DNA of 38,906 nt from Dehalococcoidia bacterium (lineage in GTDB: Bacteria; Chloroflexota; Dehalococcoidia; SZUA-161; SpSt-899). How positions within the stretch are numbered: the stretch's first letter is position 1; the number at the start of each line of letters is the position of its first letter. Under the pieces are notes generated by a model. It worked only from the letters and a program-made list of their open reading frames with translations. It was not told the DNA's origin and made no database searches. Below are positions 18,590-27,288 of the stretch, piece by piece. The stretch is from assembly GCA_023271515.1 (NCBI GenBank), contig JALPXQ010000003.1, positions 1 through 38,906 on the forward strand, written 5' to 3'. A program made the translations under genes and the position numbers.

Positions 18590-18622
18590 ACGGCGAGGGG
18601 CACCGCGGGTGCCCCTTGCCGT
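18590..18622 (+). promoter_or_regulatory. Strong intercistronic RNA hairpin between the SBP and permease genes
   Basis: 15-bp stem (one G-U pair), ACGGCGAGGGGCACC/GGTGCCCCTTGCCGT with GCG loop; no following T-tract. Confidence 0.75.
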
Positions 18623-18638
18623 AAGGAGATAAGGCGCC

Positions 18639-19793
18639 ATGAGCGAGATGGCTATCTCAGAGGCACAAGAAACTCGGGCAGGCCCCGGACAGGGTTCAGG
18701 GATAAGGATCATGCTTTCCCGCTCCCTTGCCAGGATCGGGAGGTACGCACTTGTCAGGCTGCTTACGATCGGCATCGCCGTCGTCATCGGGATATTGTTA
18801 ACCATCTTCATCGCCAACTGGGGCGGGCACCTGGATGAACTAAAGAAGGCTGAGATAAGCTATGGAGTGATGGTGGCTCTCCGCGAGCGGCCGGAATGGC
18901 GCATCTTGCCGAGGGAGGAGCGCGACGCAATCTACCAGGAGATGGTTGCCATCGAGCGGGCGCGGAGGGGGTTGGACAGGCCGTTCCTGGTGCGCACCCC
19001 CGGATACCTTATCAGTGCGCTAACGCTGGACCTGGGACGGGCGGCTCATATGACCAGCCCTTCCGGATCGAGCCAGGTGCGGCTGATCATCCTTGAGCTG
19101 CTCCCGGCCACCCTGGTGCTCTTCGGCCCCGCCAATCTTCTACTCTTTTTCCTCGCGCTCTTCGGCGCCCTCTTCCTCTCGCGCCGCTATGGAAGCAAGC
19201 TGGACAAGGCAATCATTGCCCTTGCTCCCACCTCAGCCGCCCCGGCGTGGTTTTACGGTCTCTTCTTAATCCTTATCTTCGCCGTAGTGTTGGGATGGTT
19301 GCCCTTCGGGGGGATGGTTGAGGCTCCACCCCCCCCAACGATATGGGGGTATGCCTTAAGCCTCCTTGAACACCTGGTTCTGCCCGTTACGGCCATCGTG
19401 ATCAGCGCCGTTTTCGTCAACATCTACTCCTGGCGCACCTTCTTCCTCATCCACTCCAGCGAGGACTATGTAGAGATGGCCAGGGCCAAGGGGCTGAGGT
19501 CGGGGGCGATCGAGCGAAAGTACGTCTTGCGGCCGACCCTCCCACCGATCATCATGCAGTTTGCCCTGACGCTCATCTTCATGTGGATGGGGGCTATCAT
19601 CCTGGAGACGATCTTCGGCTGGCCGGGACTGGGCAGGCAAATGTATAGAGCGATCCGCGGCGGCGAAACCCCGGTTATCGTAGGGATAACAATCATCTTT
19701 GCCTACCTGCTGGCGGCGACACTCTTTATTATAGATATCATCTTCGCGTTGGTTGATCCGCGGGTGAAGGTCGGGGCTGAAAGGAGGGTATGA
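18639..19793 (+). CDS. ABC transporter permease (DppB/OppB-like)
   Basis: Multiple TM segments; EAA-like loop EMARAKGLRSGAIERKYVLRPTLPPI. Confidence 0.9.
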   Translation: MSEMAISEAQETRAGPGQGSGIRIMLSRSLARIGRYALVRLLTIGIAVVIGILLTIFIANWGGHLDELKKAEISYGVMVALRERPEWRILPREERDAIYQEMVAIERARRGLDRPFLVRTPGYLISALTLDLGRAAHMTSPSGSSQVRLIILELLPATLVLFGPANLLLFFLALFGALFLSRRYGSKLDKAIIALAPTSAAPAWFYGLFLILIFAVVLGWLPFGGMVEAPPPPTIWGYALSLLEHLVLPVTAIVISAVFVNIYSWRTFFLIHSSEDYVEMARAKGLRSGAIERKYVLRPTLPPIIMQFALTLIFMWMGAIILETIFGWPGLGRQMYRAIRGGETPVIVGITIIFAYLLAATLFIIDIIFALVDPRVKVGAERRV

Positions 19794-19794
19794 T

Positions 19795-21117
19795 ATGAGG
19801 CAGGGGTTGAGGCAACTGATGCGCTACCCGGCCGCCGTGGTGGGGCTGGCGATCATCGGGATACTCATAGTGGTGGCCATCTGGACCGTTATCGCCATCC
19901 CCTACAGTGAGGCGATAAGGCTCTGGCGAGGAGGGGGAGGAATCTGGGAGGAGTCCCCCAGGACCGCCTGGCCGCGCTGGATAAACCTCTTGCCATGGGA
20001 GAACCGCCCCACAACCATCATCGTGTGCAGCACGGAGGTAGGGGAAAAGACCGTACGGCCCCTGGCAGAGGGGATAAGCGAGGTGGAGATCGTGCTTCCA
20101 TTCGACTTCACCTATGACGGTTTCCCTCAGGAAGTGACCATATTCTTTGCGGCTGAGTACGATGAGCGACCGCCGCACGTAGAAATTACCTGGGTGACCC
20201 CTGATGGGAGAGAGATCCGCGTCGGGGAGATCACCGCAGTGGGAGCGTACCGTATGTCGCAAGATGCACACCTCACGCGCCGGCTTGGAGGGAAGCCCGC
20301 CCACATCGGGCTCTTTGCCGACCCGGCCGCCGAGGATCTGCCCATCAAGGGCGAATACGCTCTGCGGCTGGAGGGCTGGCTGTTTGAAGAGGACGCTGAT
20401 CTAGATGCCAGGCTGGTGGTCTATGGCCAGGTACACGGCCTTGCCGGGACCGACCACCTGCGCCGGGACCTGATGGTGGGGCTGTCCTGGGGGATTCCGG
20501 TCGCCCTCGCCTTCGGGGTTCTGGCGGCCGTGGGGGCACAGATAAGCACATTCCTCCTGGCGGCGATCGGGGTCTGGTATGGGAAGTGGGTGGATGGCGC
20601 TTTCCGCTGGCTCACCCAGGTGAACATCATCTTGCCGATGGTTCCCATTCTTATCATGGTCGGCATGTTCTTCTCGCGGAGCATCTGGGTGATACTGGGG
20701 GTAGTTATCCTCCTCAGTATCTTCAGCTCATCCTATTTTGTTTTGCGCGCCATGTTCCTCCAGATAAAGGAATCACCCTATATCGAGGCGGCCAGGGCAT
20801 ACGGAGCGGGGAGCTCCAGGATTATCTTCCGGTACCTGTGCCCCAAGATCATCCCGGTGCTCCTTCCACAGTTTGTTATGATAATCCCTACCTTTGTCTT
20901 CCTGGAGGCATCGCTGGCGGTTCTGGGACTGGGCGACCCGCTCCTGCCGACCCTGGGCAAGATAATATACGACGCCCGGGCCAACGCCGCCATTTACAGG
21001 GGATGGGAGTACTGGATAGTGCAGCCGGCGCTCATCCTTCTGGTCATGGGGCTTGGCTTTGCCATGGTCGGCTACACCCTTGACCGCGTCTTTAATCCAA
21101 GGCTGAGACAGATATGA
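19795..21117 (+). CDS. ABC transporter permease (DppC/OppC-like) with large extracytoplasmic insert
   Basis: C-terminal permease domain with EAARAYGAGSSRIIFRYLCPKIIPVLLPQ; about 160-residue soluble beta-rich-looking segment between TM1 and TM2. Confidence 0.9.
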   Translation: MRQGLRQLMRYPAAVVGLAIIGILIVVAIWTVIAIPYSEAIRLWRGGGGIWEESPRTAWPRWINLLPWENRPTTIIVCSTEVGEKTVRPLAEGISEVEIVLPFDFTYDGFPQEVTIFFAAEYDERPPHVEITWVTPDGREIRVGEITAVGAYRMSQDAHLTRRLGGKPAHIGLFADPAAEDLPIKGEYALRLEGWLFEEDADLDARLVVYGQVHGLAGTDHLRRDLMVGLSWGIPVALAFGVLAAVGAQISTFLLAAIGVWYGKWVDGAFRWLTQVNIILPMVPILIMVGMFFSRSIWVILGVVILLSIFSSSYFVLRAMFLQIKESPYIEAARAYGAGSSRIIFRYLCPKIIPVLLPQFVMIIPTFVFLEASLAVLGLGDPLLPTLGKIIYDARANAAIYRGWEYWIVQPALILLVMGLGFAMVGYTLDRVFNPRLRQI

Positions 21118-22076
21118 AGAAAGACACCCTTATCGGGATCGAGGATCTGCGCCTCTACTTCCGCTCCGGTAGGGGTATTGTCCAGGCGGTGGATGGGGTG
21201 AGCTTCACGCTCGGTCGAGGGCCGTCTATGGTAATCGTCGGCGAGTCCGGCTGCGGGAAGACCTCACTGGCCAGGGCGATCTTGAGGCTGCTGCCCCGCA
21301 ACGTGCATACCCATTCGGGGCGAGTCTCCCTCAATGGCATTGACATAATGAAGCTTGGAGAGGAGCGCTTCCGGCGGGAGGTGAGGTGGCGCAGGATCGC
21401 CATGGTACCCCAGGCGGCGATGAATTCTCTGAACCCCGTGATCAAGGTTGGGGATCAGGTAGCAGAGCCACTGCTCGTACATGGACTGGTGGGGGGGAAG
21501 GGAGAGGCAGCGGAGCGGGCACAGGAGGCGTGCAAACTGGTAGGGCTCCCGGTGGATTTCTTAGACCGTTACCCCTTTGAGCTCTCGGGGGGAATGCGGC
21601 AGCGTGCCGCCATCGCCATGGCGCTGGTGACGAAGCCGGCACTGGTAATCCTCGATGAGCCGACCTCGGCGCTGGATGTATTGACGCAGGCAAACATCAT
21701 GAATGTGCTGAAAAAGATCAAGCGGGAAGTTGAGACGAGCTTTATTCTCATTACCCATGACATCGCCACCTCCAGTGAGCTGGCGGACGAGGCGGCAATC
21801 ATGTACGCCGGGCAGATAGTGGAAATATGCGACGCGGCGCGATTCTATCGCGAACCCTTCCACCCCTACGCAAGGAAGCTTATGGCGAGCGTGCCGACAC
21901 TGCGGGGGGATAAGGAGCTCGAGTTTATTCCAGGGCGACCCCCGAGCCTGATCAACCCTCCCCGTGGCTGTCGCTTTGCCGATCGTTGTCCCTCCCGGCT
22001 CGGTAAGTGCGAGAAGGAACCACCGCTGGGAGAGATTAGCACCGGGCACTGGGTGAAGTGCTGGCTATACAACTGA
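21114..22076 (+). CDS. Oligopeptide ABC transporter ATP-binding protein (DppD-like)
   Basis: Walker [10 protein letters not shown], signature LSGGMRQR, Walker B LVILDEPTSALD, C-terminal Cys-rich oligo_HPY region. Confidence 0.93.
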   Translation: MKKDTLIGIEDLRLYFRSGRGIVQAVDGVSFTLGRGPSMVIVGESGCGKTSLARAILRLLPRNVHTHSGRVSLNGIDIMKLGEERFRREVRWRRIAMVPQAAMNSLNPVIKVGDQVAEPLLVHGLVGGKGEAAERAQEACKLVGLPVDFLDRYPFELSGGMRQRAAIAMALVTKPALVILDEPTSALDVLTQANIMNVLKKIKREVETSFILITHDIATSSELADEAAIMYAGQIVEICDAARFYREPFHPYARKLMASVPTLRGDKELEFIPGRPPSLINPPRGCRFADRCPSRLGKCEKEPPLGEISTGHWVKCWLYN

Positions 22077-22086
22077 GGCAACAGAA

Positions 22087-23055
22087 ATGCAGAATGATAT
22101 ACTGCTTAGAGTGGAAGACCTACACACCTGGTTTGAGTTGAGGAAGTGGGGATTCCTGCATGCGGGGTTTGTGCGGGCAGTGGACGGGGTAAGCTTCGAG
22201 CTTAAGCGTGGAGAGGCGGTCGCCATTGTCGGTGAGTCCGGCTGCGGGAAGAGCACCCTGGCGAAGACTATTTTAGGTCTCGTCCTGCCCACAAAGGGTG
22301 GAATCAGCTTTAATGGGCGGGGGCTTGAGGCAAAGAAAATACGGGAGTACCGCTCCCAGGTCGGCTACATCCAGCAGGACCCCTATGGGGCGCTTGCCTC
22401 CTTCTTGAACGTGAGGGGCATTCTGGAGGAGCCCCTGCGCATCAACGGAGTGGGAAGTGCCGAAAGGAAGGAACGCATCGAGGAGGTTCTGACGGAGGTG
22501 AAGCTGACGCCGGTGGGGGAGTTCCTCCCGAAGTTTCCCCACATGCTCAGCGGAGGGCAGCAGCAGCGTGTGGTGATCGCCCGCGCCATGATCCTGAAGC
22601 CGAAGCTTATCGTTGCCGATGAGCCGGTGTCCATGCTCGATGCCTCGGTTCGGGTGGAGATACTCCAGCTCCTGGAGGGACTTCAGCATGCTCACGACTT
22701 GGGAGTGATCTACATCACCCACGACCTTGCCACCGTCCGCTACTTTACGGAGCGTATCTTCGTCATGTACGGGGCGAATCTGGTGGAACGGGCCAGGGTG
22801 AAAGAGCTATTGGATAACCCACTGCATCCCTATACCCGGGCTTTACTCACAGCCACCTCCAATCCCGACCCGGAGAATGCCGCTACCTTCAAAGAGGTGC
22901 CCTCCGGAGAACCCCCAAGTCTGCGCAGCCCCCCTGCAGGGTGCAGGTTCCACCCCCGGTGTTCTTCTATCATAAAGGGATTGTGTGATGTGGAGAGGCC
23001 ACCGGACTTTGAGCGCGGGTGGGGGCACTTCGTGATGTGTTGGCTTTACAAATGA
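22087..23055 (+). CDS. Oligopeptide ABC transporter ATP-binding protein (DppF-like)
   Basis: Walker A GESGCGKST, LSGGQQQR, LIVADEPVSMLD, C-terminal CRFHPRC...C...C. Confidence 0.93.
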   Translation: MQNDILLRVEDLHTWFELRKWGFLHAGFVRAVDGVSFELKRGEAVAIVGESGCGKSTLAKTILGLVLPTKGGISFNGRGLEAKKIREYRSQVGYIQQDPYGALASFLNVRGILEEPLRINGVGSAERKERIEEVLTEVKLTPVGEFLPKFPHMLSGGQQQRVVIARAMILKPKLIVADEPVSMLDASVRVEILQLLEGLQHAHDLGVIYITHDLATVRYFTERIFVMYGANLVERARVKELLDNPLHPYTRALLTATSNPDPENAATFKEVPSGEPPSLRSPPAGCRFHPRCSSIIKGLCDVERPPDFERGWGHFVMCWLYK

Positions 23056-23252
23056 GTCACCTAAGGCTTATCATCCTCGGGTTCCTATTACTCCTTGTTG
23101 GCGCCGTACTGCCTTTCGTTATGGTCATCCGGCTCCTGGAGTCTACATTTCTGCTGAATTTCGTGGCCGCTACCTCCTCAGTTGGCGGGCTGACCGTCGG
23201 GCTTATCGGGATCGTCCAGTACAACCGTTCAAGACGCCAGGGCATGGACTGA
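23052..23252 (+). CDS. Small two-TM membrane protein of unknown function, ATGA-coupled to the ABC transporter operon
   Basis: MSHLRLIILGFLLLLVGAVLPFVMVIRLLESTFLLNFVAATSSVGGLTVGLIGIVQYNRSRRQ; start overlaps the dppF stop. Confidence 0.7.
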   Translation: MSHLRLIILGFLLLLVGAVLPFVMVIRLLESTFLLNFVAATSSVGGLTVGLIGIVQYNRSRRQGMD

Positions 23253-23281
23253 CCATCACCAGGGCGAATCTGGAGAAGATC

Positions 23282-25774
23282 ATGATGAGGTTCTCTTGGT
23301 ATCTCATCTTAGCAGTTCTGGTCATGGCAGGTCTGTTTGGCCTGGTGATTTTTACCTGGCTGCAACCCGCGGTGCCGGTCGCCGATCAGGCTCCAATACC
23401 AGAAGGGACGATACCGCCCGGTGAGTCTATCCAGGAGGCTATCGATGGGGCGGAAGCAGGCGCGGTGATCCAGTTGGCAGCCGGAACCTGGGAGGAGAAT
23501 ATCAGGATCGACAGACCCCTGACACTAAAGGGTGCGGGTGCCGGACAGACGATAGTCGACGGGATCAAAGAGGGCTATCCGGTCGTTTGGATCGCGGCGG
23601 ATGAGCGAATCACGGTCAAGTTAGAGGGACTGACGATCACCGGAGCGGAGGAAGGAGATCCCGATGCGGAGAGCCGCGCCCGCGGGATACTGGCCCAGGG
23701 TGAACTGCACCTGAATATCACCAACTCCGCCGTCTCCGAAAACAGGCACGGCATCGAGCTCAGTGACTCGGCGCAGGCCGAAATCACTGGCACCACCTTC
23801 TCCCGGAACAGGCACGGGGTCATGCTCCGGGACTCAGCAAGGGCTGAGATCAGCAACTCCACCATCTCCGGTGACAGGGAAGGTGCCGGCATCCTCCTGA
23901 AGGACTCAGCACAGGCTGAGATCACCAATTCTGCCACATCGGGAAACTGGCATGGCATCCTGCTCAGGGACTCAGCGCAAGCAGAGATCAGCGACTCCGC
24001 CATTTCCCAGAACGAGGTAGGCATCGGGCTTGCAGGCGAAACGCAGGCCATGATCACCGGCTCCAACATCTCCGAGAACAGTTGGGGGATCGGGCTTGTG
24101 GGTAAAGCAGAGATAGCAATCACCACCTCCAATATCTCCGGGAACAGCCAGGAGGGGATCGGGGTTGGGGGCGAAGCACAGGCTGGGATCGCGGGTTCCA
24201 TCATCTCCGATAACAATCACGGCATCATCCTCCGGGGCACAGCACGGACAGAGATCAGCGATTCCACTATTTCCGGGAACAGATGGGGCATCGAACTTTC
24301 GGCAACAGCAGAGGCAGAGGTCTTCGAGGCCACCATTTCCGCAAACGGAGTTGCTGTCAGAGTCAGGCATTCAGCGCAGGTCGGAATCACCGGGTCTGAC
24401 ATCTCCGGGAACGGGTGGACTGGCATTGAGATCAGGGACTCGGCGCAGGCCGTGATCGCCGGCTCCGCCATCTCCGAGAATGTGGGGCCTGGCATAGCGC
24501 TTTCGGCAACTGCGCAGGCCGTGATCACTGGCTCCACCATTTCCGAAAACAGGGACGGCGCATGGCTGCGGAACTCCGCCCACCTAAAGATCACCGGCTC
24601 CGCCGTCTCCGGGAGCCAGCAGGATGGCTTCATACTGAGAAACTCAGCGTATTTAGAGGTCACGGACTCCACCATCTCCCGGAACGAGCGACACGGCATC
24701 AATCTGTTGAACTCAGCGCATGCTGTGGTCACCGGCTCCACCATCCGCGACAACCAAGAACATGGAGTCAAGCTTTCGTGCTTCGCGCACGGGGAGATCA
24801 CCGATAATCTCATCAAGGGCAATGGGAGGGGTGGAATTATATCCCTTTCAGATCGGCCGTTGACAGGGGGCAATAACACCATGCTGAAGAACGGCCTCGA
24901 CCTTCTAGGGAATCTCCCCTCCGGCCTGCGAAAGCCGCTGATGGAGCCGGTTGAATGGGAGATAAGGCTTCCCGATCCTGCTGTTCCCACCCTGCAGCAT
25001 GCGGTTGACGCTCTGCTGCCCGGAGGACGGCTGATCCTGGGTGAGGGCAGCTACACCGGTGGGGTGACGATCGGAAAAGACCTCACCATCATAGCCAAGG
25101 AAGGCGCGAAACCACGTATCGAAGGGGGATTTGCCGTTATCTCCCTGGCGAGGGCGGCACGAGTGAAAATAGACGGACTCCTCCTGAGGGACGGCTGGAT
25201 GGGGTTGGCCGGCGGCACCACTACTCAGATAGAGATCACCGACAGCACCATCTCCGAGAACAAAGCATATGGTATCAAGCTCTGGGACTCAGCGCAGGCT
25301 GTGATCACCGACTCTACCATCTCCCGGAACGAGAAACACGGCGTCCTGTTGTTGAACTCAGCGCAGACTACGATCACCGGTTCCACGATCTCCGATAATG
25401 GGTGGAACGGCATCGAGCTCAGGGATTGGGCGCAGGCAGAGATCACCGGCTCCACCTTCTCCGAGAACAGTGTGCACGGTATCAAGCTTTGGGATTCAGC
25501 ACAAGCGCTCCTGAGAGGGAACACGGCCATCAACAACAGGTATGGCGTCAGTGCTATACAACTCGTGCAGGGCTATATCGCAGGCTCCGCTAACACCATC
25601 CCAGGCCCTGGCGAGCCCGGTGGGAATCATATCAATGTCATCCCCGCGAGGCTATGCTTCCTGATGACCGAAGAGGGTGGGGAATATCGGCCGGTGGCTC
25701 CTACATTTCAGGAGCCTGCTCCACCTGCTCCACCTGTGCCCCGGCACTGGGTCGCCGAAGCCCGACGTCCGTAG
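23282..25774 (+). CDS. Membrane-anchored/secreted right-handed parallel beta-helix (NosD/pectin-lyase-like) repeat protein
   Basis: N-terminal TM; cap GESIQEAIDGAEAGAVIQLAAGTWEENIRIDRPLTLKGAGAGQTIVDG; many ~22-aa repeats such as LRDSAQAEISDSAISQNxxGI. Confidence 0.88.
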   Translation: MMRFSWYLILAVLVMAGLFGLVIFTWLQPAVPVADQAPIPEGTIPPGESIQEAIDGAEAGAVIQLAAGTWEENIRIDRPLTLKGAGAGQTIVDGIKEGYPVVWIAADERITVKLEGLTITGAEEGDPDAESRARGILAQGELHLNITNSAVSENRHGIELSDSAQAEITGTTFSRNRHGVMLRDSARAEISNSTISGDREGAGILLKDSAQAEITNSATSGNWHGILLRDSAQAEISDSAISQNEVGIGLAGETQAMITGSNISENSWGIGLVGKAEIAITTSNISGNSQEGIGVGGEAQAGIAGSIISDNNHGIILRGTARTEISDSTISGNRWGIELSATAEAEVFEATISANGVAVRVRHSAQVGITGSDISGNGWTGIEIRDSAQAVIAGSAISENVGPGIALSATAQAVITGSTISENRDGAWLRNSAHLKITGSAVSGSQQDGFILRNSAYLEVTDSTISRNERHGINLLNSAHAVVTGSTIRDNQEHGVKLSCFAHGEITDNLIKGNGRGGIISLSDRPLTGGNNTMLKNGLDLLGNLPSGLRKPLMEPVEWEIRLPDPAVPTLQHAVDALLPGGRLILGEGSYTGGVTIGKDLTIIAKEGAKPRIEGGFAVISLARAARVKIDGLLLRDGWMGLAGGTTTQIEITDSTISENKAYGIKLWDSAQAVITDSTISRNEKHGVLLLNSAQTTITGSTISDNGWNGIELRDWAQAEITGSTFSENSVHGIKLWDSAQALLRGNTAINNRYGVSAIQLVQGYIAGSANTIPGPGEPGGNHINVIPARLCFLMTEEGGEYRPVAPTFQEPAPPAPPVPRHWVAEARRP
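23700..24830 (+). repeat. Beta-helix coding repeats, block 1 (period about 66 bp / 22 aa)
   Basis: Recurring GACTCAGCgCAGGCtGAGATCACCgaCTCCaCCATCTCCgg; spacing of 66, 72 and 66 bp measured between successive copies at 23765, 23831, 23903 and 23969. Confidence 0.85.
25215..25545 (+). repeat. Beta-helix coding repeats, block 2
   Basis: Same repeat consensus, preceded by a second beta-helix cap-like segment (LQHAVDALLPGGRLILGEGSYTGGVTIGKDLTIIAKEGAKPRIEGG). Confidence 0.8.
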
Positions 25775-25950
25775 TGGCCATCGGTGACGACCTCAGTGGC
25801 GCCGCCGGAGAGCGCCCCTTCGATGGCCGCGTTGGCGTCCGCAGTCATCAGTTTACGGAAACGCTCATACTCTTTGTGGCTTAACGAGGTGTGGCCGGCT
25901 GCCACCACGCCAGAGATGCCCTCCATATCTACTGAGATCAGCACGTTCAT
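25757..25950 (-). pseudogene. 5' fragment of an M55-family D-aminopeptidase (DppA-like), truncated
   Basis: MNVLISVDMEGISGVVAAGHTSLSHKEYERFRKLMTADANAAIEGALSGGATEVVTDGH matches the M55 N-terminus, with an intact GGGAGGAG RBS. Homology ends where the beta-helix gene ends. Confidence 0.75.
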
Positions 25951-26053
25951 TACTCCTCCTTCCCTGTCGGCGCTTTGAAGGCAATGGGAATCCTTTCTGT
26001 TCAATCGCTAGTTTTATAACCTGGCTGACCCAAGATACGTAAAGAAGAACAAT

Positions 26054-26083
26054 TTGCCTTACTTCTGCTAAAGCTTGTATACT
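26054..26083 (+). promoter_or_regulatory. Sigma70-like promoter upstream of the M20 amidohydrolase
   Basis: TTGCCT (26054-26059), 18-nt spacer, TATACT (26078-26083). Confidence 0.5.
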
Positions 26084-26133
26084 TATTGTAGGACAATTAG
26101 GGACTATCTCTATAAGGGGGCTAAGATTTTGAA

Positions 26134-27288
26134 ATGGAAGAACTCAAAGAAGAGGCTATCAAGCAGATTGAGAGTTTAAAGGATGAGCTTATCGAGCTGA
26201 GTGATAGGATACATAAGAATCCTGAGTTAGGGTTTGAGGAGCATAAGGCTTGTGCCTGGTTAACCGATATGCTTTCAGAGCATGGCTTTGAGGTAGAAAG
26301 AGGGGTAGCAGGCCTTAAGACAGCTTTTCGTGCAACCTTTACCGGCTCCAAAGAGCATCCTAGGGTTGCTCTTCTTGCAGAATACGATGCCCTGCCTGAG
26401 ATCGGGCATGCCTGTGGGCATAACATAATTGCTGCCAGCAGCGTAGGAGCAGCCATAGCATTGAGCAAGCTCAATTTGCCAGGCACTGTTGTGGTGTTGG
26501 GAACACCGGCCGAGGAAGGCGGTGGCGGTAAGATAATCATGATCGAACAAGGTGCCTTCAAGGGTATAGATGCAGCGATGATGATTCATCCTTCAGATCA
26601 GAACCTGATCTGGAAGGGATCGCTGGCTATAAAGCAGATAAGGATGAAGTTCAAGGGCAAATCAGCCCATGCCGCGGCCGAACCGGAAAAGGGTATAAAC
26701 GCCCTGGACGCAGTCATCCAGACCTTTAACAACATCAACGCTTTAAGGCAGCACCTCACCGAAGATGTGCGCATCCATGGAATAATCACTCACGGTGGAG
26801 TGAAGCCCAATATTGTGCCTGACTACGCAGAGGCCTATTTCTATGTGCGTGCACTGGAGGAAAACTACCTCCTGGAGGTATTAGAAAAGGTCAAAAATTG
26901 TGCCAAAGGTGCAGCATTGGCCCAGGGGGCTAAAGTAGAGTTTGAGATAGGTAGAGGATATAGATCTCACAAGCCGAACCACGCATTAGCCGAGGCATTT
27001 GAGGCCAACCTGTTAGCATTAGGTGTAAAGCCTGATAGACCGCCGGAGCATGGTGGTATAGGCTCAAGCGATATAGGTGATGTGAGCCATGTTGTGCCGG
27101 CCATCCATCCTTATATCTCTATCACCGAAGGGGAACTTCCAGGTCATTCACCTGAGTTTGCTGAGGCTGCTTGTTCAGAAAAAGGGCACCGGGGGCTAGT
27201 TATCGGTGCAAAAGCACTTGCAATGACCGCTATTGATTTATTTATCCATGATATTTTAGCAAGGAGGGAAGAATCGTGGCACCGTTGA
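26134..27288 (+). CDS. M20-family (M20D-like) amidohydrolase/aminoacylase
   Basis: HKNPELGFEEHKA, EYDALPEIGHACGHN, GTPAEEGGGGK. Confidence 0.92.
   Translation: MEELKEEAIKQIESLKDELIELSDRIHKNPELGFEEHKACAWLTDMLSEHGFEVERGVAGLKTAFRATFTGSKEHPRVALLAEYDALPEIGHACGHNIIAASSVGAAIALSKLNLPGTVVVLGTPAEEGGGGKIIMIEQGAFKGIDAAMMIHPSDQNLIWKGSLAIKQIRMKFKGKSAHAAAEPEKGINALDAVIQTFNNINALRQHLTEDVRIHGIITHGGVKPNIVPDYAEAYFYVRALEENYLLEVLEKVKNCAKGAALAQGAKVEFEIGRGYRSHKPNHALAEAFEANLLALGVKPDRPPEHGGIGSSDIGDVSHVVPAIHPYISITEGELPGHSPEFAEAACSEKGHRGLVIGAKALAMTAIDLFIHDILARREESWHR

Noticed and set aside
23575-24990. Long minus-strand ORFs (213 and 257 aa) opposite the beta-helix gene
   Set aside because: They are mirror ORFs of the codon-biased repeats; the plus-strand frame has a signal/TM segment, cap and canonical beta-helix repeats.
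23700-25545. CRISPR-like regular repeats
   Set aside because: Repeats are in frame, about 66 bp, degenerate, with no unique spacers, and encode beta-helix rungs in a single long ORF.
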